Below are positions 44,104 through 55,933 of a stretch of 64,000 bases of DNA, piece after piece. The DNA comes from Adiantum capillus-veneris (taxonomy: Eukaryota; Streptophyta; Polypodiopsida; Polypodiales; Pteridaceae): assembly GCA_014529385.2 (NCBI GenBank), contig CM043952.1, positions 63,476,870-63,540,869 of the forward strand, written 5' to 3'. Under the pieces are notes generated by a model. The model searched no databases. It was not told the DNA's origin and saw only the letters and a program-made list of their open reading frames with translations. A program made the position numbers and the translations under genes. Every line of letters begins with the position of its first letter. The first letter of the stretch is position 1.

Positions 44104-45818
44104 TGATAGCCGTTTTTCGGCTCTTTGTAATTGCCACAGTGAGTTACCTCACCCTACCAAAATCACCCAAACACTGTGGCTATCCCTACCATTTCACTGT
44201 ACATAGGCGTGCGTGAGTCACGGGACTTTTTCCATATCTTCTTAAAAAACCCTCAATTAGCTAGTCATTGGGCTAGTTGAGCCAAAAAAATAAAAATAAA
44301 AAAATAAAATAAAAGTATATTATGGCCCATGCGTATGTAAATATTTCTTTGTATATAGGGCCTAAATAAAAGATTTTTTCATAATTATTTTGGTATTTAT
44401 TTAAATATTTCTACATAGGTGTGTGTTATTTATGCTCTGTACATTGCCTCACCATTACCACAATTTTTTCTTACCATTTTTCATACTCTTTATTCCAGAT
44501 AGAAATATTTTCATGTAAGCTTCTCTTATATTTGGTGTAAATCCACCCCAACAAAAATCCAAAAAAACTAGTTTTATTTATGTGTATATTTTTTCACTAT
44601 TGTGATTTTTCCCTTCCTACATCTATTTTGTTTTTTTTTCTAAAAAATTAGAACACCAAAAATATTTATCTTTTTATGGTAGCCTCATAATGAGAGAGAT
44701 TTCTTTTGACCCCTTTATATTTTTTCCACTTATATTATTTATATTTGACATGTACATATTTTTTAGACCCCTCAATATTTGATTTTCTTAGTTGTACTAT
44801 TCACTTATATCATAATCTCAACAATATCTTCAATTATAGACCTACCAAATAAGGTCAAGGGTAGGTGGCATGTATACATGCACTATGGAGGGCTCACTCT
44901 TGGAGGTATTCAAAAGAATCATCCAAAGAAGGACCCCACAAGGACCTTGTGCAGTGGAAAAAAACGGTTGGTTTTGCTGAATTTTTAAAGTTTACTTGCT
45001 CTCCGAATTTGAAAAGGTGATACAAACAAAAGTTGTAGCTCGTGGGCTGAACTTCTGCCTCAAATTTTTTCATATTTTTTTTGAGCTACGAACTGTGAGC
45101 TATGATTTTATTAGTGGACCCCAGTTTTCCCATGCTATGCAGCCACACTCTCTCTTCCACTTTATCATTTTCCACTTTCACACACTTCTCCACTCATCAT
45201 CCCCACCTCTCTCACCACTCCTCTCTGCACCCTACTCACCTTCTCCTCAACCTTGAAGAATAAGAGAAACCATGGTGAACTCATACCTCCCACACACAAT
45301 TCCATTCCAAAATTGACCACCTAGTCTCATTTTTCCTCCTCCAATTTACCCATATCTATCAAAAAAACCACAAAATTCAGCCTCTTCTCTTAAAAGACAG
45401 CATCATGGTGGTTGATTACTCAGCTTCAATTACCTTGTCTCTCAAGGAAGGTCAAGAGTGGAGAAAAAATGTACCGTCAAAGCTAATGGACCGTCAACAA
45501 GCGTCAAAAATTTGCCCTACTCAAGACACTTGGAGCATCAACCTTGTAAGAAATCCACCTTTTCTTACCTCTTAAGAGTTTTTCTTCCTTATTTGTATCC
45601 TACATGGATACTCCCATTGTAAATATATCCAATTCCATTTGTAAATTAATACTAACTCTACTAACACTAACCCACTATGAAAAGTCCTATCACCTCCATT
45701 TCTCTCCTCTCTCTTTCCCCACCAACTTCTTGATAATTCCAAGCAAAAGAAATTAGATAAATTGCTGAAAATCTAACCCAACCATGGTTAGAGAAGTAAC
45801 CCTAGCCTTCAAAATTGC

Positions 45819-45826
45819 TATAAAAG
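45819..45826 (+). promoter_or_regulatory. TATA box in the Tat-2 5' LTR
   Basis: TATAAAAG, preserved at 54300-54307 in the 3' LTR. Confidence 0.6.
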
Positions 45827-46517
45827 GAGGGTGTAGCTAGCACAAAAGGGGGAGCCATAAGCAAGAGCACTATGCTATAGCTTGAGAAGCCAAGCTCAAC
45901 CTCTCTAGAAGGAGCGCTTGAGTGGAAGCTCATTGTCTTATGCATGTGCATGTGTTGTAATAGGGGATTAGCAAGGGAACTCTATGCCATTGTAAGAGAG
46001 AGAGTGATCATTCAATTGAGAGTAGGAAATCTATCATTTCTCCTACTAGTGTAAGCCCAACATTTGCTGAATCAAGGAGGGTGGATTTGGACTAAGCTTG
46101 GATACTTTGTCTCCCTTCCAACGTGAAGTAATGGACAACAATGATGCGTAAGTGTCTTGGTGTTTTCTGTTAAGTTCTTGATAGCTTGTCTCTGGTGTTG
46201 TCATCAATCTAGCCATAAATCCCACATATTGTAAGAGGGCGACAGGGTGGAGAGGACTCCCCTGGCTTTAAGACAGTGATTGGGGTGGCTTTTTTTGTGA
46301 TGTGTTGTGGTGAAATTTACGCAAGCTATGTTGAACAAATACTAATCTCACTTTGATTTGTCATGACAGATTTGTAAGAAGGTATTAATGCAACAAGCAC
46401 CCCCTCCACCTTTCTCTCTCTCGTGTTTTAGTGTGTGAGAGTGTTCCATTGGTGTTAGGGTTAGTGTAAATTCCTTGCTTGTTTGTGGGTTGCTCTAACG
46501 ATTCTCCTCTTTTGCGT

Positions 46518-46539
46518 CCTAGTTCGCTCTTAAACTAGG
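46518..46539 (+). promoter_or_regulatory. Stem-loop near the Tat-2 5' LTR end
   Basis: CCTAGTT and AACTAGG form a 7-bp stem around an 8-base loop, flanked by GCGT and TGGTGC. The same architecture is at 28079-28098 in Tat-1. It is repeated in the 3' LTR at 54999-55020. Confidence 0.45.
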
Positions 46540-46687
46540 TGGTGCCCCTTGTGTAGTTGGGATTTGGATGTGGGTTTGTTGTTTTGGTTTGTGTTGTGTT
46601 GTGCCCCAGCCCCATTTAGCAGCACGGGAGCCTGTAAGGGTGTCTAGAGGTTGCTCTTCTTGTTGCCCGCCCCGGACTGCCTCAAAT

Positions 46688-46706
46688 TGGTGCCCCCACA
46701 GAGGAC
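46688..46706 (+). promoter_or_regulatory. Primer-binding site of Tat-2
   Basis: TGGTGCCCCCACAGAGGAC, 3 bp after the LTR end. It is similar to the Tat-1 site. Confidence 0.6.
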
Positions 46707-46758
46707 GGCTTGTGTATTTTTGTGTAGAATCAACTTTTAGCATAGTTAAGTAGTTTGC

Positions 46759-46971
46759 ATGAATCATGAAAATTTGTATGATCCCTTCATTCCTATTGCA
46801 AGGCAAAAGGTACACATAATTGCTAGTACTAAGTTGCAATTTCAACGTGTCATTCGTAGAATTTTAGGTCCTCTTAGGTTGGCCGAGATAAACGCTTCAG
46901 TAAATCCTTTTATTTTGCCTCTCATTAGGTACGACCTTAGTTTGGACGTGTATATTTTTGTTTTGTTTTAA
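46759..46971 (+). CDS. Small leader ORF A of Tat-2 (70 codons)
   Basis: ATG at 46759, stop at 46969-46971. The C-terminal third (NPFILPLIRYDLSLDVYIFVLF) matches that of ORF B (NPVILPLIDYHRSFDVNIFILL), which follows 21 bp later, and that of the Tat-1 ORF. The N-terminal half is more diverged. It looks like an older tandem duplicate of ORF B. No domain recognised. Confidence 0.5.
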   Translation: MNHENLYDPFIPIARQKVHIIASTKLQFQRVIRRILGPLRLAEINASVNPFILPLIRYDLSLDVYIFVLF

Positions 46972-46992
46972 GCATTAGGTCATGCATAGACC

Positions 46993-47211
46993 ATGGATAA
47001 TGGCCCAGGAATAGAGGTTTTCCCCTTCCAGTTCACTCCACACATTAGAATAAACATTGCAATTAGTAGGAAAATCCATTTTCAACAACTTATGGTGTTC
47101 ATGTTTGGTGCCCAAAGAGTAGGAGAAATTCTCGCATCACCAAACCCTGTCATCCTACCTCTTATTGATTATCATAGGTCATTTGATGTGAATATTTTTA
47201 TTTTGTTGTAG
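46993..47211 (+). CDS. Small leader ORF B of Tat-2 (72 codons), same family as the Tat-1 ORF
   Basis: ATG at 46993, stop at 47209-47211. The product starts MDNGPGIEVFPFQF and aligns without gaps over all 72 residues with the Tat-1 ORF at 28909-29127 (about 51% identity by eye). Shared blocks are VFPF.F, RKI..QQ..VF.F and ILPL.DY..SFDV.IFI. It ends 85 bp before the gag ATG (47297). Function unknown. Ogre/Tat elements are known for extra ORFs ahead of gag, but I know of none this small with this sequence. Confidence 0.6.
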   Translation: MDNGPGIEVFPFQFTPHIRINIAISRKIHFQQLMVFMFGAQRVGEILASPNPVILPLIDYHRSFDVNIFILL

Positions 47212-47296
47212 AATAGATTGCAAGCTAGAAAACATTATTGTGTAAATCTTTTTAAGAAAGAAAAACAAAAACGGGTGTCACTTTGAAATCAATTCA

Positions 47297-50200
47297 ATGG
47301 AAAGCCAACGCCAAATGTCTGGGTATCCTCTTTTCTTTGGAGAGCCTGGAGAGGATGCATAATTATTTTTAGCGAATTTCAAGATGTCTTGCCGTATCAA
47401 GAGGATAATAACTGATCAAGAACGTGTAGAAATGTTTGAGGTGGTCCTTAGGAAAGATGCTAGCACTTGGTTTGACTCTTTGCCTGAGGAAGTTAAGGGG
47501 AATTACACAGAAGTTTTGAATCGTTTCAAGAAATACTTCTTTGATCCCCAAAACACTCAAAAATTATGGCAAGACATTGTTTCTCATAAGCAAAAAGACT
47601 TAGATGACTACTACTTGTACAAGCAAGAGTTTCTACGTCTTTGGGCTCTATGGATACGAAATGTTGCTAACCCTGTTGATGGTGCAGAATTTTTAAAGAA
47701 GGAGAGGTTCATAGCCAGACTCTTTCCTGACCTTAAGGTAAAAGTTGAGGCGGGTGCACCTGCTACCTTTGATGCAGCTGAAACTAGGGCTGCTGAGAAA
47801 TATAGGAAACTCAAGTGCTTAAGGGGAGAGGTTCCAATAGAAATTCTTAGACCCAAAGGTAAGTCACAAGCATCAACATCTAGGGAGCTTCCTGAGGTAA
47901 CGGCTGAAGTGATTGAGAAGTTAAATGAATCTTTAAGCAGCCTGTCAATTCACCTTGCACAAGCTGTAGGTCCAAAGGGACAAGCAAAGAAGTCAGAAGA
48001 GAGAGAGCCACGAACTAGGAGAGTCTTGCAATGTTGGAATTGCGGAGAGTCTGGACATGGGATGTATAATTGTCCTTGGCCCCGTGGAGAGCCAGGGAGA
48101 CCTAACTTGAATTACCCAGTGATGAATACAGGAGAAGGAGCTGGTCAACAACCAAGGCTTCTACAAAGGCCAAATGGACCAAGACCACCTCCACAAGGGG
48201 TAGAAGGAGTTCCACCTTTGCTAGATCCAAATGTGCATGTGGTAGAGGTGACAAATTCAAATGAGGTTGACATGGAAGCCAATGGCATTAAGCGTGGCCG
48301 AGGAAAAGGTAAAGAGAAAGAGGGTGTCCCATCACAGAGTGACCATGGACAAGGCAAGAAGGCAAAGGAGACCAAGGAAGCTAAGAGGACTCGACGTCGT
48401 ATCAATCTCAAAGACTTCCCTCTTGGACATGGTATGGCTCCATACAACCTGTTGGAAGACATGCGAGGTAAGGGTCCTGATATCTCATGGCCTCAGTTTC
48501 TTGCATTATGCCCACAAGTTAGGAGGGATTTAACAAAGGCAGTTAGCACTAGGAGAAAGGTAAAAGAGAGTTTTCCTATTGTAAAAATTGCACATGCTGA
48601 AATGAACGAGGATATTACACCTGTGCTAGATTGTTACATAAAAGGAAGATTGGTTAGGAAAGGTCTAGTGGATGGGGGTGCGCAAATTTGCATCATGACA
48701 GAAGGGCTCATGCAAAGACTAGGCATGCACATCCATGAGACACCTGAAATCAAAGTGAAAATGGCAAACAATAGCAAGGCTAGGTGCGTAGGCATTTGTA
48801 AAAATGTTTTTGTGGAGGCCTTTGGCATTAAGAAGGCAGTGGATTTTTATGTTATGTCGACCAAGGGAAGTGGTTATCCATTTATCCTAGGAAGACCATG
48901 GCTAATGAAAATGCGAGCTTTGCAGGATTGGGAGAGTGGGAAATTAATTTGCAGGAATGACAATCATAAGAAGGTTGTCTTTGACATGAAGGAGCAACGC
49001 CAAGAGGAGCTCCATGAAGAATCATCTCAAAGTGAGACGGAAGAAGGTTGGACCGATAGCACTTCAGAAGAAGAAAGTAGCAGCAGCATTACTGAAGAGG
49101 AGTCTTCCATCGAAGTCATGGGGGTAAGGTTTAAGCCAAGCAACCAAGAGACCTCTTGTCAAGGCTTGGAGGAGGTAGGTCCTCAAGAGAACGAAGGTGT
49201 TCAAGATGAAGGGATGCTGGAAGGTATGCTATCAACAACACTTACAAAGGATGAAAGAGAGGAGTTCAAATGTGTGCTAATGAAGTTTCCTAGGCTTTTT
49301 GCTAAAGACTACACCGACGTGCGTGGGGTAGATGTTGTTCAACACAAGATTGAGTTAAAGCCTGAGGCCACACCTAAAGCTCAGAAGCTACGAAGGCTAG
49401 GAGTTATAAAGGAACAGGCTCTACTCAAGGAGGTAAGAAAGCTTCTAGCAGCAGGTTTCATTTATCCAGTGGAGAATTCAGAGTGGGTCTCTCCTGTTGT
49501 TGTCACTCCTAAGAAAAATGGCAAGTGGAGGGTGTGTGTGGATTACCGTCCCCTCAATGAGGCAACAAAGAGAGATCACTTTCCCCTCCCATTCCAGGAT
49601 GAGATACTAAATGAGGTAGCTAGTCATGAGAAGTACACTGTGTGTGATGGCTACTCAGGTTACTTTCAAATAGGAATTGCATTGGAGGATCAATTGAAAA
49701 CAACCTTTATCACTCCTTGGGGTTGTTATGCTTTTAGAGTCATGCCATTTGGTCTGACAAATGCTCCTGCAACATTCCAACGTTTCATGAACATGGTGTT
49801 TCAAGCATTCTTTGGAAAGTCAATTAGGGTGTTCATTGATGATTTCTGTATTTATAGCTCAAAATCATTGCATCTACAAAGGGTAGAAGAAGGTTTAAAG
49901 AAGATCTACGACATGGGAGGTCAACTCAACCCCGACAAGTGCCACATAGGTGAGGATGAAGTGATCTTGCTCGGTCACAAGGTTTCCTATAAAGGCATTG
50001 AGGTGGATCCTTCAAAGGCAAAGGCTCTTATTGAGCTCCCATCACCGAAGAGTCTTAAGGAGGTCATCTCTTTCATTCAGAAGGTGAAGTATATGTCACG
50101 CTTCATTCACTTAGCCTCAGAGTTGCTTCATCCTTTGCAAAAGTTGACACAACAAGTAGAATTTTCATGGTCTGATGAGCTTGAAGAGTATTTTTGTAAC

Positions 50201-51442
50201 ATTAAAGTCATTTTGTCAGAGCTACCAACACTCATGCCTCCTTGTTGGGAGTACACATTCTTTGTTAGCTCTAGTGTTGGAAGGGAAACAATTGGTGCTG
50301 TGTTGCTACAACAAGATCCCCACAGTACAAGGATGCGACCCATCTACTTTGCTAGTAGGGTCATGAATGCTTTGGAGAGAGACTACACAGAAGCAGAACT
50401 CATGATGCTTTCTCTCATGTTTGCGGTGAGAAAGTTTAGATCCTACCTGCTACCAAAACCTTTTGTAATTCTCACTGCAGAAAATTTGTTCCCTTGGGTG
50501 TCATCTCAAATGAATCTTAGTACTAGGATCTCAAAGTGGATTATGGAGTTGCAAGAGTTCCAATACTCTTTCAAGGTAGAAGATAGTGTGCGTGCACAAT
50601 TGGCAGGGATTCTCACTTATAGGATACATGAGAAGGAAATTAAGGTGCCTCAAGTAAAGACCCTACCATTGCCACCACCAAAAAGTATTCCTAATGCTTT
50701 TACCTTGTTCTTTGATGGAGCTTTTCTTCGAGCCACAGGGAAAGCAGGGGGAGGGCTAGTATTGCTCAACCCAAGTGGAGAGGTGGTCATGAAAGAGAAG
50801 GTCAATCTACCAGGTTCAACTAGCAACAATGAAGCAGAATATGACACACTACTTCATGGTTTAAAAATATGTATTGGCCATGGTATACAACGTCTCATGG
50901 TAAAAGGGGATGCACTTCTCATTGTGAAGCAGATTTTAGGCATCTGGGAATGCAAAAATGAAAGACTAAGGGCCAAAGTTCATACCATCCGTAGGCTATT
51001 TAATCAATTTGAGGAGGTGCAATTATATCATATTCCTAGGAAACAAAATGAAGATGCTGATTTACTTGCACAACAAGCCGTTGCATGTGTAAAGAAAGAA
51101 GTGCAGGTCATCATGGTGGCAGCAGCTGTCAAGCAACCGAGATACCAGGGATTGGAGTCATTGACTCCCATTATTAGCTACATTTTGGAGGGCGAGTTTC
51201 CACAAGACTTCACGAAGGCTCAGAAGAGGAGACTCATGAAGAAGGCAAGCACATATCTCTTCCTAGAAGGCTCCCTCTATCAAAGAGGGAGGGATCAAGT
51301 ATGCAGAAGAGTACCAACTATTGAGGAAATTCCAGCCATTCTAAAAGGTTTGCATGAAGAAGCATGTGGTGGTCATTTTGCCCAAGAATTAACTGTGAAG
51401 AAGATTTTGCTTGCGGGGTATGTTTGGCCAACATTGGTGTAA
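47297..51442 (+). pseudogene. Tat-2 gag-pol polyprotein with one early stop; dual RNase H
   Basis: From ATG 47297 the frame is open to 51442 except for TAA at codon 22 (47360). After the stop the longest open frame covers 1352 codons. Counting from 47384: gag capsid 1-150 (ASTWFDSLPEEV, FLRLWALWIRN), knuckle CWNCGESGHGMYNC at 217, protease LVDGGAQICIM at about 430 (DGGA, not DSGA) with FILGRPWL at about 500, RT 650-880 (CVDYRPLNEA, catalytic FIDDFCIYSS at 817), first RNase H 985-1080, and second RNase H 1105-1225 (LFFDGAF, NNEAEYD, KGDALLIVKQ, ADLLAQQA). The extra RNase H is diagnostic of Tat-lineage elements. The integrase zinc-finger HX6H (HEEACGGH) is at about 1323, then the frame ends prematurely. 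Confidence 0.9.
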
Positions 51443-52556
51443 AAGTTGTCACAATTGTCAGGTAAATGGGAATAGAAGATTGGTTTATGGTCCAAGGCAA
51501 ATCGTGCTTGCAAATGGACCGTTTGAAAAGTGGGGCATTGATGCTATGGGTCCTCTGCCTAGAACAAAAAATGGTAAACTCTACATTCTAGTGGCTGTAG
51601 ACTATATGACTAGGTGGGTGGAAGCACAAAGTGTGGCAAAGGTAAATGAGAAGACAGTGAGCAAATTCATCTACACTCACATTTGTTGTAGATTTGGCAC
51701 ACCTTTGGAGATTGTTTCTGATAATGGTCTAGGGTTTAGAAAGGGATTGCTCACAGAAGTCTGTGAAGAACTTCGCATTCTACATCGTCACAGTACACCC
51801 TACTATCCACAATCAAATGGTTTGGTAGAAAAAGCTAATGGTGTCATTGCAGGCATCATTAGAAAGATGGTGAAAAACAAGACAAAGTTGTGGGATGACT
51901 TCTTGGATGGTGCCTTGTGGGCGTATCGAACCACATATAGGGAAGCCACGGAGTTCACACCATTTCACTTGGTCTATGGTCAAGAGGCTTTACAGCCAAT
52001 TGAGCTAAACATTCCAACAATTCGACTTCATGGCAAATCAGCACAAGATGATCAAGAAGCATGGATGGATCGACTTCTTACCTTAGCTGAGCTTGAGTGG
52101 AAAAGAGAAGCAGCATACGAGTGCTATAAGAGGAAAGCCACACAGACAAAGGAGAAGCTTGACAAGAAACTAAAGGAAAAAGGCATCAATGAAGGAGATC
52201 TTGTGCTAAGGTATGACAATCGACTTGATAATCATTTTGATGCCAAATTTGAAACAAGATGGCAAGGGCCATACATAGTCAAGAAGGCTTCCAATTCAAA
52301 ATACTATCAGCTTATGGACTTGAATGGTAAAGAGCACTCCAGGAAAGTAAACGGGTATCGCTTGAAGCCCTATTTGAGTCGCCTTCTACCAAAGGATCTA
52401 CCAAAGATCTGTCAAAAGGCCACTGTCTCATGTAAGTATTGTTACATGAAGCATGAGTGTAACTCTAGCCAAAATTCTGAGGGGCCAAACAATAAAAATC
52501 TCGTCAAGGACTCTGAAGCACTCTCTTTGGAAAAGATGCTCTATGATGGTACATGA
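51411..52556 (+). pseudogene. Tat-2 integrase, in a shifted frame
   Basis: The frame begins with the integrase zinc-finger cysteines (WCKSCHNCQ) and the core (GIDAMGPLP, VAVDYMTRWVEA, IVSDNGLGF, STPYYPQSNGLVEKANG with its Asp, Asp, Glu residues). It ends with a C-terminal domain (GDLVLRYD, KFETRWQGPYIVKKA). No chromodomain follows. It is out of frame with gag-pol. The gap between the HX6H pair and the CX2C pair is only about 21 residues, shorter than usual, so a small deletion near 51430 probably caused the shift. Confidence 0.85.
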
Positions 52557-52569
52557 ATATACCATCATC

Positions 52570-52584
52570 CACGGGGAGGGCTAA
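52570..52584 (+). promoter_or_regulatory. Polypurine tract of Tat-2
   Basis: CACGGGGAGGGCTAA ends directly at the 3' LTR start. Confidence 0.75.
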
Positions 52585-55165
52585 TGATAGCCGTTTTTCG
52601 GCTCTTTGTAATTGCCACAGTGAGTTACCTCACCCTACCAAAATCACCCAAACACTGTGGCTATCCCTACCATTTCACTGTACATAGGCGTGCGTGAGTC
52701 ACGGGACTTTTTCCATATCTTCTTAAAAAACCCTCAATTAGCTAGTCATTGGGCTAGTTGAGCCAAAAAAATAAAAATAAAAATAAAAAATAAAAGTATA
52801 TTATGGCCCATGCGTATGTAAATATTTCTTTGTATATAGGGCCTAAATAAAAGATTTTTTCATAATTATTTTGGTATTTATTTAAATATTTCTACATAGG
52901 TGTGTGTTATTTATGCTCTGTACATTGCCTCACCATTACCACAATTTTTTCTTACCATTTTTCATACTCTTTATTCCATATAGAAATATTTTCATGTAAG
53001 CTTCTCTTATATTTGGTGTAACTCCACCCCAACAAAAATCCAAAAAAACTAGTTTTATTTATGTGTATATTTTTTCACTATTGTGATTTTTCCCTTCCTA
53101 CATCTATTTTGTTTTTTTTTCTAAAAAATTAGAACACCAAAAATATTTATCTTTTTATGGTAGCCTCATAATGAGAGAGATTTCTTTTGACCCCTTTATA
53201 TTTTTTCCACTTATATTATTTATATTTGACATGTACATATTTTTTAGACCCCTCAATATTTGATTTTCTTAGTTGTACTATTCACTTATATCATAATCTC
53301 AACAATATCTTCAATTATAGACCTACCAAATAAGGTCAAGGGTAGGTGGCATGCATACATGCACTATGGAGGGCTCACTCTTGGAGGTATTCAAAAGAAT
53401 CATCCAAAGAAGGACCCCACAAGGACCTTGTGCAGTGGAAAAAAACGGTTGGTTTTGCTGAATTTTTAAAGTTCACTTGCTCTCCGAATTTGAAAAGGTG
53501 ATACAAACAAAAGTTGTAGCTCGTGGGCTGAACTTCTGCCTCAAATTTTTTCATATTTTTTTTGAGCTACGAGCTGTGAGCTATGATTTTATTAGTGGAC
53601 CCCAGTTTTCCCATGCTATGCAGCCACACTCTCTCTTCCACTTTATCATTTTCCTCTTTCACACACACTTCTCCACTCATCATCCCCACCTCTCTCACCA
53701 CTCCTCTCTGCACCCTACTCACCTTCTCCTCAACCTTGAAGAATAAGAGAAACCATGGTGAACTCATACCTCCCACACACAATTCCATTCCAAAATTGAC
53801 CACCTAGTTTCATTTTTCCTCCTCCAATTTACCCATATCTATCAAAAAAACCACAAAATTCAGCCTCTTCTCTTAAAAGACAGCATCATGGTGGTTGATT
53901 ACTCAGCTTCAATTACCTTGTCTCTCAAGGAAGGTCAAGAGTGGAGAAAAAATGTACCGTCAAAGCTAGTGGACCGTCAACAAGCGTCAAAAATTGGCCC
54001 TACTCAAGACACTTGGAGCATCAACCTTGTAAGAAATCCACCTTTTCTTACCTCTTAAGAGTTTTTCTTCCTTATTTGTATCCTACATGGATACTCCCAT
54101 TGTAAATATCCAATTCCATTTGTAAATTAATACTAACTCTACTAACACTAACCCACTATGAAAAGTCCTATCACCTCCATTTCTCTCCTCTCTCTTTCCC
54201 CACCAACTTCTTGATAATTCCAAGCAAAAGAAATTAGATAAATTGCTGAAAATCTAACCCAACCATGGTTAGAGGAGTAACCCTAGCCTTCAAAATTGCT
54301 ATAAAAGGAGGGTGTAGCTAGCACAAAAGGGGGAGCCATAAGCAAGAGCACTATGCTATAGCTTGAGAAGCCAAGCTCAACCTCTCTAGAAGGAGCGCTT
54401 GAGTGGAAGCTCATTGTCTTATGCATGTGCATGTGTTGTAATAGGGGATTAGCAAGGGAACTCTATGCCATTGTAAGAGAGAGAGTGATCATTCAATTGA
54501 GAGTAGGAAATCTATCATTTCTCCTACTAGTGTAAGCCCAACATTTGCTGAATCAAGGAGGGTGGATTTGGACTAAGCTTGGATACTTTGTCTCCCTTCC
54601 AACGTGAAGTAATGGACAACAATGATGCGTAAGTGTCTTGGTGTTTTCTGTTAAGTTCTTGATAGCTTGTCTCTGGTGTTGTCATCAATCTAGCCATAAA
54701 TCCCACATATTGTAAGAGGGCGACAGGGTGGAGAGGACTCCCCTGGCTTTAAGACAGTGATTGGGGTGGCTTTTTTTGTGATGTGTTGTGGTGAAATTTA
54801 CGCAAGCTATGTTGAACAAATACTAATCTCACTTTGATTTGTCATGACAGATTTGTAAGAAGGTATTATTGCAACAAGCACCCCCTCCCCCTTTCTCTCT
54901 CTCGTGTTTTAGTGTGTGAGAGTGTTCCATTGGTGTTAGGGTTAGTGTAAATTCCTTGCTTGTTTGTGGGTTGCTCTAACGATTCTCCTCTTTTGCGTCC
55001 TAGTTCGCTCTTAAACTAGGTGGTGCCCCTTGTGTAGTTGGGATTTGGCTGTGGGTTTGTTGTTTTGGTTTGTGTTGTGTTGTGCCCCAGCCCCATTTAG
55101 CAGCACGGGAGCCTGGAAGGGTGTCTAGAGGTTGCTCTTCTTGTTGCCCGCCCCGGACCGCCTCA
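52585..55165 (+). repeat. Tat-2 3' LTR (2581 bp)
   Basis: It matches 44104-46684 at a constant offset of 8481 bp at both ends, with compensating small indels (for example in the A/T run near 52770 and in TGTAAATAT near 54105). Confidence 0.95.
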
Positions 55166-55570
55166 GCAGCAAAGCAATTTTAGCCTCATTGCGGCTTGCA
55201 TAAAGACCAGCTAAAATATCCCAAGCCTGTTTTGCTGATTTTGCTGAACGGATGTGAGGAACAATGGTGCGCTTCACAGACAACGCAATCAATGCATGAG
55301 CTTGCATATCCTTAACATCCCAACGAGCTTGTTCTGTCGTAGGCAAAACAACTCTAACAGCTGCAATCCTTGCAGCAAGACCTGCAACATCCTCAACATC
55401 GCCTACATCCTCAGAACCAGGACATACATCAATGCCCTGCACAATGTTCCAGACACCTTTTGACACAAGAACATGTTGCATCATATAAGCCCACATAGGG
55501 TAGTTGTCCCCATCCAACCTGTCTTCAGCAGCAAACATCTTGAACACATCTGTGTTGTTGTTGTCAGCCA
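55166..55570 (-). pseudogene. Copia-B gag N-terminal part
   Basis: The ATG at 55570 starts MADNNNTDVFKMFAAEDRLDGDNYPMWAYMMQHVL, a typical copia gag opening. It continues through AHALIALSVKRTIVPHIRSAKSAKQAWDILAGLYASRN up to the Tat-2 insertion. The remainder of the gene is at 42961-44103 on the other side of Tat-2. Confidence 0.9.
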
Positions 55571-55919
55571 TGGTAAATGCTGCACCTGATGTGAAAACTG
55601 CCAAAAAATAGGAGAAATGGAGCGGGAACAACCTGTGCTATATAGCACAAACCGTAGAAGACTATAAGGCACCTGTTATGCAGAAAACGGCATTGACAGA
55701 AATTCTGCACAAAATGACAAAATAGCCTGTGCAGTACTGCCTGTAGTGGAAACGGAGGCCGAAATGAGCCCAAATCAAAATTTTGAGCAGACCAAGCTCT
55801 TCGAGCTGTCCCAAAATATTTGTCGACCTGCGAATGCTCGCCAAAGCTCACTGAAATCGAAGAAAGTGAGCAGGCGTGTGCTAGAGCAGCTGGCGACTAA
55901 GCCCGGGAGGACGTGACCT

Positions 55920-55931
55920 GCTCTGATACCA
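55920..55931 (-). promoter_or_regulatory. Primer-binding site of copia-B
   Basis: The plus strand GCTCTGATACCA is TGGTATCAGAGC on the element strand, the usual initiator-Met-tRNA site of plant copia elements. It is two bases inside the 5' LTR. Confidence 0.9.
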
Positions 55932-55933
55932 AT

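Larger units (their letters stand above)
44104..46684 (+). repeat. Tat-2 5' LTR (2581 bp)
   Basis: TGATAGCCG to CTGCCTCA. It holds a TATA box at 45819-45826 and a hairpin at 46518-46539. The stretch downstream of the TATA box is about 830 bp, so R plus U5 is unusually long. The LTR is otherwise AT-rich with no ORF I can support. Confidence 0.95.
44104..55165 (+). mobile_element. Tat-2: young Tat-like Ty3/gypsy element, 11.06 kb, inserted in copia-B gag
   Basis: LTRs of 2581 bp each (44104-46684, 52585-55165) with TG...CA ends differ by about 15 substitutions and a few short indels (about 0.6%). The 4-bp duplication GCAG flanks it (44100-44103, 55166-55169). Removing the element and one GCAG copy brings the two halves of copia-B gag back into one frame. 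That fixes the boundaries and shows a 4-bp rather than 5-bp duplication. Inside are a primer site, two small leader ORFs, gag-protease-RT-RNase H-second RNase H, integrase and a purine tract. The second RNase H places it in the Tat lineage. Confidence 0.95.

Noticed and set aside
53260-53807. Short ORFs in the Tat-2 LTRs (also at 44779-45256)
   Set aside because: The first has a near-identical copy in the 5' LTR only because the LTRs are young duplicates. Sequence between TG and TATA is AT-rich with no domain, and indels between the LTRs alter the second frame.
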